Positions 1-7,393 of a DNA stretch of 64,000 nt are shown piece after piece (the stretch's first letter is position 1; each line of letters begins with the position of its first letter). The DNA is taken from contig CAMARK010000007.1 in NCBI GenBank assembly GCA_945860205.1, forward strand, positions 18,651 through 82,650, read 5' to 3'. The notes beneath the pieces were generated by a model, which had not been told where the DNA came from, did not search any database, and saw only the letters and a program-made list of their open reading frames with translations. The position numbers were made by a program, and so were the translations under genes. This stretch comes from Reyranella massiliensis 521. Its GTDB lineage: Bacteria > Pseudomonadota > Alphaproteobacteria > Reyranellales > Reyranellaceae.

Positions 1-1
1 C

Positions 2-760
2 TATCTGATCGCGCGCATCGTGGTGTTCAAGGACGACCTGCTGGTCGCTGCCCGGCCCGACTGGGCCGTTCGTGGCGCCGGCGGCGCCATTTGGAAGGAC
101 CGCGAAGGGCTGGGCTGGATCGACCCTTTCCGCAAGGAGGCCTGGGACTACACGCTGGGCGTGGCCGAAGAGGCTGCGGCGGCCGGTTTCGACGAGATCC
201 AGTTCGACTATGTGCGCTTCCCCGACGCGGCGGGGCCGGCTTACTCGCAGACTTCAACCGAGACATCACGCGTCGAGGCGATCACCGGCTTCCTGCGCGA
301 GGCGAAACGGCGGCTCGTACCCTACAATGTGTTCCTCGCCATGGATTCGTTCGGCTACGTCTGCTGGAACCGCAACGACACGGGCATCGGACAGCGCCTG
401 GAAGACCTCGCGACCGCCGTCGATTACATCTCGCCCATGCTCTATCCCTCCGGCTTCCAGTTCGGCATTCCCGGCTACACCAACCCCATCGTGCATATGT
501 ACGAAATCGTCCATCGCTCGCTCGAAGAGTGCAAGAGCAGGACAGCCGCAACGGCGGTACGGTATCGCCCCTGGCTGCAGGCCTTCCCTGACTATGCCTT
601 CGGCGGCCAGAAGTTCGGCGCCGTCGAGATCGCCAAGCAGGTCAAGGCGTCCAACGATGCCGGCACGGTCGGCTGGATGCTCTGGAACCCGCGCAACGTC
701 TATTCGACCGATGACATCAAGCCCGAGGTGGCCAATGACAAGACACCGGCGAAGCGCTGA
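2..760 (+). CDS. Putative glycoside hydrolase, DUF4015 type (5' end missing)
   Basis: The reading frame is open from the first bases of the window, so the N-terminus lies outside it; the GTG at 20 is only the first in-window start. The visible part begins with a strand typical of the family (YLIARIVVFKD). An acidic pair follows in the strand FDEIQFDYVRFPD, the pattern expected of a TIM-barrel glycosidase catalytic region. Later come MDSFGY, a 'DYISPMLYPS' strand and a C-terminal 'GWMLWNPRNVYS' strand. These fit the DUF4015 putative glycosyl hydrolases related to GH13 alpha-amylase folds. The substrate is unknown. The gene overlaps the next one by 26 bp. Its partner there acts on peptidoglycan fragments, so a cell-envelope role is a reasonable inference but not shown. 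Confidence 0.8.
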   Translation, partial: YLIARIVVFKDDLLVAARPDWAVRGAGGAIWKDREGLGWIDPFRKEAWDYTLGVAEEAAAAGFDEIQFDYVRFPDAAGPAYSQTSTETSRVEAITGFLREAKRRLVPYNVFLAMDSFGYVCWNRNDTGIGQRLEDLATAVDYISPMLYPSGFQFGIPGYTNPIVHMYEIVHRSLEECKSRTAATAVRYRPWLQAFPDYAFGGQKFGAVEIAKQVKASNDAGTVGWMLWNPRNVYSTDDIKPEVANDKTPAKR

Positions 761-3065
761 GGCCCTGCGGCTGATCTTCGTCGGACTGGTCTGTCAGGCC
801 GTTGTCTCGTGTGCGGCCACCGTAACGCCGGCCGCCGCCGCTCCGCCAGCCCAGGTGACCTCGGCACGGATGACGCCGGCCGAGGGCAAGGCGGCGATCG
901 GCGCCATCATGCGCGAGGAGATCGCGGCCGGTAAACTGCCCGGCGGCGTGATCGTGGTCGGTGTTGGCGACAAGGTGGTGCTGCGCGAGGCTTACGGCGA
1001 GCGAGCGATCCTCCCCGACCGCAGCCCGGCCGCCATCGACACGATCTACGATGCCGCCTCACTCACCAAGGTGATGGTCACGGCGGTGGCGATCCAGCAA
1101 CTCGTCGAACGCGGGCTGATCGATCTCGACAAGCCGGCCGCCGCCTACTGGCCCGCCTTCGCGGCGAACGGAAAGGCCGACATCACCGTCCGCCAGCTTC
1201 TCACCCATTATGCCGCCCTGCCGGCCGGAATTCCGACGCGCACGTGGTCCGGCACCGAGGGCGCGCTCGATGCCATCGTAGCCCTGAAACCACTGGCGCC
1301 AGCCGGATCGCGGTTCATCTACAGCGACGTCGACTTCATCGTGCTGGGAGAACTGGTGCGGCGCGTGTCCGGCCAGTCTCTGGAAACCTATGCTGCCGCC
1401 AACATCTTCCAGCCGCTCGGCATGCGCGACACCGGCTTCCGGCCGCCTGCCGCGCTCAAGAACCGCATCGCGCCGGCCGACATCGAACTCGGGGAGCTGC
1501 GCTGGGGCGAAGTCCAGGACCCGATCGCTTTTCGCATGGGCGGCGTCGCGGGCCATGCCGGCGTATTCACCACGGCCGACGACCTCACGCTGTTCGCGCG
1601 CATGATGGCGTCGGGCGGCACCAAGGGCGGTCCGGCCGTGCTGCGCCCACAATCAATCGCGACAATGATCCGGCCGCAGAGTCCGCCGGGCGGACCCGCC
1701 TTGCGCGGCCTCGGCTGGGACATCGATTCTCCTTACTCGGGATTTCTCGCGCCGTCTTTCTCGCCGCGCTCGTTCGGCCATACCGGCTATACCGGCACCG
1801 CGCTCTGGATCGACCCTGACACTCAGAGCTTCCTGATCGTGCTCAGCAACCGGCTGCATCCCAGCGGCAAAGGCAACATCCTGCCGATGCTGAGGCGGAT
1901 CGCCGCCGTGGCTGGCGCCATGGCGGGCGGCACGCGGCAACAAGTGCTGTCGGGCATTGACGTGCTCGAGGCCGAAGGCTTTCAACAGCTGAAGGGTCGC
2001 CGGATCGGACTCATCACCAACCGCTCGGCCCGGGATGCCAAGGGACGGCGCACTGCCGACGTCCTGCACGCGGCTGCCGGTCCAAAGCTTGTGGCGCTGT
2101 TCAGCCCCGAACACGGCCTCGACGCGGCGCGCGAAGGCAAAATCGCCTCCGGCCGTGACGAGGCGACCGGGTTGCCGATCCACAGTCTCTATGGCGAGAC
2201 ACAGCGGCCGACGGCCGCCATGCTGACGGGGCTCGACGGGCTGGTCTTCGACATGCAGGACGTCGGCACGCGCTACTACACCTATGCTACGACCATGGCT
2301 TACGCCATGGAGGCCGCGGCCCAGTACAAGCTCGATTTCTTCGTGCTCGACCGGCCCAACCCGATCACCGGAAGTACGGTGCAAGGGCCGGTGCTCGACG
2401 CCGACCTCGTGTCATTCATCACATACCTGCCCCTGCCGGTGCGCCACGGCATGACGATCGGCGAACTCGCGCGCCTGTTCAACGAGGAGAAGAAGCTCGG
2501 CGCCAAACTGCATGTCGTAAAAATGCGCCACTACGATCGTGCGTCGTGGTTCGATCAGACAGGTTTCGGCTGGGTGGCGCCGTCCCCCAACCTGCGACGT
2601 CTCGAACAGGCCGTGCTCTATCCTGGAGTCGGCATGGTCGAAGCGGCGAACGTCAGCGTAGGCCGCGGCACGGATACGCCCTTCGAAGTGTTGGGTGCGC
2701 CCTGGATCGATGGCAAGGCGCTCGCCCAGTATCTCGGCGGACGCGCCATTGCCGGTGTCCGGTTCGAGGCCGTGACCTTCACGCCGCGCGAGTGGGTGTT
2801 CGCGGGTCAGCCCTGCCAGGGCGTTCGCATCCACCTCACCGACCGCAACCGGCTGGACAGTCCCTTGCTCGGCATCGAGCTCATGGCGGCGCTCCAACGG
2901 CTCCATAGCGACCGTTTCGCGATCGACCGCACACTCGGCATGATCGGTTCGCGCGAGTCTCTCGCCGCGATCAAGGCACGAGTCGACCCGCGCGAGATTG
3001 CACCGACGTGGGCGCCGGCGCTGGACGGGTTCCGCGTGCGGCGGGAAAGCAGCCTTCTCTACTGA
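735..3065 (+). CDS. Lipoprotein: serine beta-lactamase-like domain fused to NamZ (DUF1343) exo-N-acetylmuramidase-like domain
   Basis: The frame is open far upstream, but those codons are a shadow of the preceding gene. The ATG at 735 gives a charged N-terminus, a hydrophobic stretch and a lipobox-like VVSC near residue 25, so I chose it (776 aa). Residues about 45-400 form a class C beta-lactamase/esterase fold: S109-x-x-K112 (SLTK), Y196-S197-D198 in place of YxN, and H349-T-G in place of KTG. From about residue 407 (GIDVLE) to the end is a NamZ/DUF1343 domain with the conserved SPEHG motif and the 'FDMQDVGTRYYTY' strand. NamZ enzymes remove terminal N-acetylmuramic acid from cell-wall fragments; the serine hydrolase may act on attached peptides or esters. 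A cell-wall salvage role in the periplasm is inferred. The stop overlaps the convergent gene by 7 bp. Confidence 0.9.
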   Translation: MTRHRRSAEALRLIFVGLVCQAVVSCAATVTPAAAAPPAQVTSARMTPAEGKAAIGAIMREEIAAGKLPGGVIVVGVGDKVVLREAYGERAILPDRSPAAIDTIYDAASLTKVMVTAVAIQQLVERGLIDLDKPAAAYWPAFAANGKADITVRQLLTHYAALPAGIPTRTWSGTEGALDAIVALKPLAPAGSRFIYSDVDFIVLGELVRRVSGQSLETYAAANIFQPLGMRDTGFRPPAALKNRIAPADIELGELRWGEVQDPIAFRMGGVAGHAGVFTTADDLTLFARMMASGGTKGGPAVLRPQSIATMIRPQSPPGGPALRGLGWDIDSPYSGFLAPSFSPRSFGHTGYTGTALWIDPDTQSFLIVLSNRLHPSGKGNILPMLRRIAAVAGAMAGGTRQQVLSGIDVLEAEGFQQLKGRRIGLITNRSARDAKGRRTADVLHAAAGPKLVALFSPEHGLDAAREGKIASGRDEATGLPIHSLYGETQRPTAAMLTGLDGLVFDMQDVGTRYYTYATTMAYAMEAAAQYKLDFFVLDRPNPITGSTVQGPVLDADLVSFITYLPLPVRHGMTIGELARLFNEEKKLGAKLHVVKMRHYDRASWFDQTGFGWVAPSPNLRRLEQAVLYPGVGMVEAANVSVGRGTDTPFEVLGAPWIDGKALAQYLGGRAIAGVRFEAVTFTPREWVFAGQPCQGVRIHLTDRNRLDSPLLGIELMAALQRLHSDRFAIDRTLGMIGSRESLAAIKARVDPREIAPTWAPALDGFRVRRESSLLY

Positions 3066-4087
3066 TCGGTTAGGCCGTCGGCCGGAATCCAGCTCTTCTT
3101 CTCGCCGGCATAATGCGCGCCGGGATTGCCGTGGACGGTGGTGCGCCACATCAGGCGGCCTTCCCTGTCGCCGTCGAACCAGGTCGCGGCGTGCACGAGA
3201 CAGCGATTGTCCCAGACCAGCAGATCGCCTTCGGTCCATTCGTGCGCGTAGCAGAAGCGCCGCTCCGTCAGGTGCGCCATGATCTCGTCGAGCAGCGCTG
3301 CGCCCGCGCCGTGCGGACCCGACTCCATGTCGACGAACGGCCCCTCGAACCAGTCCATCTGGCCCCATTCGCAGAGATAGAGCGAGCGCTCGCCCGTCAC
3401 CGGGTGCATGCGCACCACCGGCTGGCGCTGCGAGCGCTCGTGGACGGCGAAGGCCCGCGGCGTCCGGCCGGCCAGGGCCGCGTCGCGTGAACGGCCGCTG
3501 CCCGGTTGCGCATGCAGGCCTTCGAGCCTGTCGACCTTGGCCTTGAGCGCCGCCGGCAAGGCCGCGTAGGCCAGGATGCCGTTCGCGAACAGGGTCTGCC
3601 CTGTGGCGCGCCGCGCTGGCGTCACGGCGTAGAAGAGCGAGATGTCGGGCGGCGGCCGGCGATAGCTCTGGTCAGTGTGCCAGCCCTTTTGATGCGGATA
3701 TTGCGTCGGGATCAGGCCGTCGGCGGCGAGCGGCGGCTCGGGCCGCTTGGGCGGCGCCTTGCTGACCGGCGGCATGTTGGAGACCAGCAGTATCTCCGGC
3801 ACCGACACATGGACCGACTTCAGATCGGTGAGTGTGTGGCGGTAATCCTCGACCTCCGGCCCGAAGACGCGGCTCAAGCGAATGAGGAGATCGGGGTCCC
3901 GGGTGATTTCACCCATCCCCTGGATCAGCAGCAGTCCTTTCGCTTCGGCAAGCGCTCCCGTCATCGCCTTGGGATCGCGCTCGGCCGCGGCGATGACTTC
4001 AGGCGCACCGCTGCCGAAGCGCAGCGCCGCCCCGAAGGACGCGCCGGCCAGCGGCGCCTCGCGGGTGACGCTCATGTCCGCGCTCAT
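3059..4087 (-). CDS. TauD/TfdA-family Fe(II)/2-oxoglutarate dioxygenase
   Basis: The protein (342 aa) shows the iron-binding facial triad of the TauD family: H137-x-D139 in WHTDQS and H299 in DNRCLVHA, with R315 placed to bind the 2-oxoglutarate carboxylate. Family members hydroxylate taurine, phenoxyacetates, carnitine-like compounds and others, so the substrate cannot be named. It is longer than TauD (about 280 aa), with an insertion before the HxD motif (residues 105-130). The start lies in a 4-bp ATGA overlap with the M81 gene upstream, which indicates translational coupling. It is the last gene of a minus-strand run that includes two peptidases and a sigma/anti-sigma pair. PhnY*-type phosphonate hydroxylases are in a different dioxygenase family, so I do not link it to the phosphonate genes. 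Confidence 0.88.
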   Translation of the reverse strand: MSADMSVTREAPLAGASFGAALRFGSGAPEVIAAAERDPKAMTGALAEAKGLLLIQGMGEITRDPDLLIRLSRVFGPEVEDYRHTLTDLKSVHVSVPEILLVSNMPPVSKAPPKRPEPPLAADGLIPTQYPHQKGWHTDQSYRRPPPDISLFYAVTPARRATGQTLFANGILAYAALPAALKAKVDRLEGLHAQPGSGRSRDAALAGRTPRAFAVHERSQRQPVVRMHPVTGERSLYLCEWGQMDWFEGPFVDMESGPHGAGAALLDEIMAHLTERRFCYAHEWTEGDLLVWDNRCLVHAATWFDGDREGRLMWRTTVHGNPGAHYAGEKKSWIPADGLTDQ

Positions 4088-5583
4088 GCATAAGGGTCGT
4101 TGACGCCGTCGAGCGGCCAGATCGGCCGGCGCAGCTTGGTGAATTTCAGCCGCGTGATGTCGGGCGAGCAGATGCCGCCGGAATCGACCAGAACGATCTC
4201 GCGCGCGATCGGCGCGTAAGCGGCACGGAAATGCTGCACGCTCTTCACCACCACCACGCTCTTGGTCCTGGGATCGATGCCCTGGCTCAGGAAGACCTGC
4301 AGGTCGATGGTCTGGATGCGGTTGGAGATGGTCACCACGTCGATGCCGCCGATGCGCAGCACCGCCGTCGGCCCCATCCCCGTCTCGACGCCGGCATTCA
4401 TCGGTCCGTCGTTCTTGAAGCTGCCGTCCGACAGCATTTTCACGACAGCCCTGGCCTTCACCGGCCCGCCCATCGAGGGGTCGGTGTGGCCGCCCAGCAC
4501 AACGTCGATCTCCGCGCCGACACCCGCCTTGATCGCTTGCTGCACCGTGCCGGGATCGAAGATCGTGCCGAAGGCCACGTTCTCGACCTTGGCGTCGATC
4601 AGCGCCTGAAGCACGGGGGTCGTGTCGTTGTAGCCCCCGCCGCCCGGATTGTCGGTGCCGTCGGCCACGATCAGCGGGCCTTGCTTGCCCACACCGGCCT
4701 TGGCCGCCGCGATCGCCTCGGAGATCGGCCGGTAGTCCGACGAGCTCTCGTCGCGACGCTTCCAGATCTCGTCCAGCATCGCCGCCGCCACCGCCTTGGC
4801 GCGCGCCTCAGCCGCGGGCTCGTAGCTCACCGCTACCGATGGGCCGGTGTAGGGAATGTCGGCCCAGGTGAAGCCTGCCTGGATGCTGACGACGTTGATG
4901 CCCGGCTCCTTCTCGAACGTATCGGCCTTGGCCAGAAGCTCGCGCATCAGGCCGGGCTGCGTCGTGCGCCCGTGGTCGGCGCCTTCCAGCATGGCCGGCT
5001 GTACCAGCATGCAGCGTGGCTTCTTCCTGCCCTCCAGCGCCTCCTGCACCAGTGCCGCGGCCTGCACGGCGCGCTCGTAGCCGTCGATATGCGGGTAGGT
5101 GCGATAGCTGACCAGCGCATTGGCGTGCTTGGCCATCTTCAGGGTGGCGTTGGCATGCAGGTCGAGCGTGGCGACCATCGGGATGTCCGCCCCGACGATC
5201 CCGCGCAGCGCCTCGAGCAAGGCGCCTTCGGCATCGTCCTCCGTCGCGGTGACGGCCGCGCCGTGCAGCGACAGGCAGACCGCGTCGAGCTTGCCGGCTT
5301 TCCTGGCCGCGCCCACGATCATGTCGCGGATATGCTCCCAGCATTCCTTCGTGAGCGTGCCCGAGGGCGTCGCGTTGGCCGCCCCGCCCCACACCGGCTC
5401 CCAGCCGTACTTCTTCACCGAATCGATATAGCCGCCGACTTCGTTCTTGGTGCCGGTGAAGCGCGGCACCATCGCCGCGCCCTCGATCAGCCAGCGCTTG
5501 CGGTAATCCTCCAGCGTGGTCGGCAATTTGCTGAAGGTGTTGGTCTCGTGCATGAACTGCGCAATCAGGACGCGGTAAGCCAT
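4084..5583 (-). CDS. M81-family metallopeptidase (MlrC/microcystinase C type)
   Basis: Start chosen at MAYRVLIAQF (ATG at 5583, 499 aa); an upstream in-frame extension encodes only a basic, low-complexity run and overlaps the previous gene. Family hallmarks are the N-terminal HETNTFS zinc motif (H12, E13), the LDLHAN strand, and the DGTDNPGGGG loop followed by the C-terminal domain with GGHTDPS. MlrC degrades linear microcystin products in sphingomonads, but most M81 members are in bacteria that meet no microcystin, so the real substrate is probably a small peptide or amide. The gene lies 16 bp after the carboxymuconolactone-decarboxylase-like gene and overlaps the dioxygenase by 4 bp, so the three are probably co-transcribed. 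Confidence 0.9.
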   Translation of the reverse strand: MAYRVLIAQFMHETNTFSKLPTTLEDYRKRWLIEGAAMVPRFTGTKNEVGGYIDSVKKYGWEPVWGGAANATPSGTLTKECWEHIRDMIVGAARKAGKLDAVCLSLHGAAVTATEDDAEGALLEALRGIVGADIPMVATLDLHANATLKMAKHANALVSYRTYPHIDGYERAVQAAALVQEALEGRKKPRCMLVQPAMLEGADHGRTTQPGLMRELLAKADTFEKEPGINVVSIQAGFTWADIPYTGPSVAVSYEPAAEARAKAVAAAMLDEIWKRRDESSSDYRPISEAIAAAKAGVGKQGPLIVADGTDNPGGGGYNDTTPVLQALIDAKVENVAFGTIFDPGTVQQAIKAGVGAEIDVVLGGHTDPSMGGPVKARAVVKMLSDGSFKNDGPMNAGVETGMGPTAVLRIGGIDVVTISNRIQTIDLQVFLSQGIDPRTKSVVVVKSVQHFRAAYAPIAREIVLVDSGGICSPDITRLKFTKLRRPIWPLDGVNDPYA

Positions 5584-5599
5584 CTTCCTACCTCTACGC

Positions 5600-6148
5600 T
5601 TACAGCTTCGCCGTCTTGAGCCACTCCGCCTGGCCTTCCTCGCCATCGACGCCCATCGACTCGAGGAAGCGGCAGACCATCATGTAGTAGCCGATGGTGA
5701 GCGTGAGCTCGACCAGCGCGCCCGGCGTCAGGAAGGCCTGCACCGCCTTCAAGGTCTTGTCCGACGCCTTGACGTTGCGCACCACGTCGTCGGCGTAGCG
5801 CAGCACGGCCTTCTCGTTGTCGTTGAAGGCAGGCGACTCGATGGTGGCGTCGCGGAGTGCCGCGATCTTGTCCTCGGTCACGCCGACCTCGCGGCCGATG
5901 CGCTCATGCTGGAAGACCTCGTAGGCGGCGCGGCTGAGGCGCCCGACCCGGATGATCGCCAGCTCGCGCAAGCTGGGCTCGAGCTCGCACTTGTAGAGCA
6001 GCGCGTTGCCCATGCGGATGAAGCCCTTCATCCCGTACTCGGAATTGGCCAGCATCTTGTAGATGTTCAGCGTCGGATTGAGCTTGCCCAGGAACTCGGC
6101 ATGCTTGCCGGTGGCCGCCTCGACGTCGAAATATGGAATACGCGACAT
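5600..6148 (-). CDS. Carboxymuconolactone decarboxylase (CMD)/AhpD-like protein
   Basis: This is an all-helical protein of 182 aa with the CMD-family core: LRELAIIRVGRLSRAAYE followed by QHERIGREVG, then a C-terminal helix pair (LTPGALVELTLTIGYY). AhpD-type members carry a CxxC redox pair in the core helix. Here that position reads LSRAAYE, so this copy lacks the disulfide and a peroxidase-recycling role is unlikely. Members without CxxC are common and mostly uncharacterised. A strong GGGGAG ribosome site precedes the ATG. It sits 31 bp after the anti-sigma gene, so it may belong to the sigma factor's own regulon. Confidence 0.85.
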   Translation of the reverse strand: MSRIPYFDVEAATGKHAEFLGKLNPTLNIYKMLANSEYGMKGFIRMGNALLYKCELEPSLRELAIIRVGRLSRAAYEVFQHERIGREVGVTEDKIAALRDATIESPAFNDNEKAVLRYADDVVRNVKASDKTLKAVQAFLTPGALVELTLTIGYYMMVCRFLESMGVDGEEGQAEWLKTAKL

Positions 6149-6179
6149 GAAATCTCCCCTTCGGAGCGGGGAGCCTACG

Positions 6180-6833
6180 TCAGATCAAGCCGCGCTTCAC
6201 CAGCGGGTTGAAGAAGCGGCCCCACGGGCCGGTCAGCACGATGGGCTTCTCGACCACGATCAGAGCGATGCAGGGCTCGCCCGGATCGGCGATCGGCTCG
6301 TGGCGATGCTCGCCGGGACCGACGGCGAAATCGCCGACGCCGTAGTTTCCGGTCTCGTCGGTATATCCGCCCTGCAGACAGACCGTGTACTCGTAGCCCG
6401 CATGCTTGTGCTGGGGCAGGCCATGGCCCGGCTCCAGCCGCAGCAGCGACACGCGGTGGAAGGAGCCCGGCAGGTCGAGCCGGATCTCGTCGAACATGCC
6501 CAGGATGCGGCGCCAGCCCATCCCCGGCCGCAGATGCGGCACCAGGGGCGCCGGCGCCCAATCGAAGCCCGGCGGGCGAACGGGCGCCTGGGCACGCGGC
6601 TCGACAGATACCCCATCGAGGCGCGCCAGCACGCTGTCCAGCGCCGCCTCGTCCAGCGCCGCCTCGGCCTCGCGCTCGATCAGCGCGCCGCCCACGGCGT
6701 TCAGCCGGTCGACCATGCGCCGGGAGTCCGGGTCGAGCGCGACATGCAGCGCCACGGCCAGCGCCGGCCCGTCGGGCAGCGTGCCCGCGGCATAGTCCAG
6801 CAACAGCTCTTCAGGGGCCGGATGGCGGCTCAT
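6180..6833 (-). CDS. ChrR-like cupin anti-sigma factor with altered zinc site
   Basis: The ATG at 6833 overlaps the sigma stop by 4 bp, the usual arrangement for a sigma/anti-sigma pair; the protein is 217 aa. The N-terminal part (1-70) resembles the anti-sigma domain of ChrR. The C-terminal part (about 95-217) is a cupin with H142, H144, E148 and H178, which match the four cupin metal ligands of ChrR almost position for position. In ChrR the N-terminal zinc is held by two His and two Cys (HxxxCxxC). Here the motif is H30-VAL-D34-PD-S37, so both cysteines are gone. The domain may therefore bind no zinc or a different metal. Its partner is almost certainly the upstream ECF sigma factor. Confidence 0.88.
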   Translation of the reverse strand: MSRHPAPEELLLDYAAGTLPDGPALAVALHVALDPDSRRMVDRLNAVGGALIEREAEAALDEAALDSVLARLDGVSVEPRAQAPVRPPGFDWAPAPLVPHLRPGMGWRRILGMFDEIRLDLPGSFHRVSLLRLEPGHGLPQHKHAGYEYTVCLQGGYTDETGNYGVGDFAVGPGEHRHEPIADPGEPCIALIVVEKPIVLTGPWGRFFNPLVKRGLI

Positions 6834-7384
6834 GTCTCGTCTTTCTCCAGTGCTTCCCGCAGGCGCCCGAGGGCCAGGCGAATGCGGGATTTTACCGTTC
6901 CGAGCGGCAGCTTCAGTTCCTCGGCGATGACCGTGTGCGTCTTGTCTTCGAAAAACGCCTTCTGGATCACCACCAATTGATCTTCCGACAGGCCGACCAG
7001 CAGTTCTTTCACACGGGTATACGTCTGCCCGGCGAGAACGGATTTGTCGGCATCCTCGGCTTCGGGTGCATAAACCGCCAGCCAGTCCTCGGTGTCGATT
7101 GGCCGGGCGCTGCGGCGGAGCAGGTCGATCCGCTTGTTGCGGGCGATGGTGTAGAGCCAGGTGGCAGCCGAGGCCCGCGTCCGGTCGAAGCTGGCGGCCT
7201 TTCGCCACACCATGACCAGGGCCTCCTGGGCAACTTCCTGCGCGGTGTCCGCATCCGTGCCACCCCGCATGACAAAGGCTTTCACGCGCGGTGCGAAATG
7301 GCGGAACAGGGCCGCGAAGGCGACGCGATCCTGCCGAAGCGCAATGGCCTCGATCAGGTCGGCGGCCTCGTCGGCGGACAGCAT
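6830..7384 (-). CDS. ECF-family RNA polymerase sigma factor (RpoE/ECF11-like)
   Basis: The protein (184 aa) has a sigma-70 region 2 (about 22-90: FRHFAPRVKAFVMR, AQEVAQEALVMVW, ATWLYTIARNKRIDLLRR). A short linker leads to region 4 (about 130-180) with the helix-turn-helix HTVIAEELKLPLGTVKSRIRLALGRLREAL. No region 3 is present, as expected of ECF factors. The partner ChrR-like anti-sigma gene follows with a 4-bp overlap. ChrR-controlled RpoE in Rhodobacter responds to singlet oxygen; that signal is a family-based inference, and the altered anti-sigma zinc site makes it less certain. The start lies 9 bp from the stop of the upstream M20 peptidase gene. Confidence 0.92.
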   Translation of the reverse strand: MLSADEAADLIEAIALRQDRVAFAALFRHFAPRVKAFVMRGGTDADTAQEVAQEALVMVWRKAASFDRTRASAATWLYTIARNKRIDLLRRSARPIDTEDWLAVYAPEAEDADKSVLAGQTYTRVKELLVGLSEDQLVVIQKAFFEDKTHTVIAEELKLPLGTVKSRIRLALGRLREALEKDET

Positions 7385-7393
7385 GCGGGCAGC

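Noticed and set aside
72..734. Upstream 221-codon extension of the serine hydrolase-NamZ reading frame
   Set aside because: It overlaps the glycoside-hydrolase-like gene in another frame, is full of Arg/Ser/Pro typical of shadow frames, and would bury the signal peptide and lipobox that begin at 735.
3059..4087. TauD-type dioxygenase as a PhnY*-like aminoethylphosphonate hydroxylase
   Set aside because: PhnY* enzymes belong to the phytanoyl-CoA dioxygenase branch, and this gene is in a different operon 30 kb from phnWAY.
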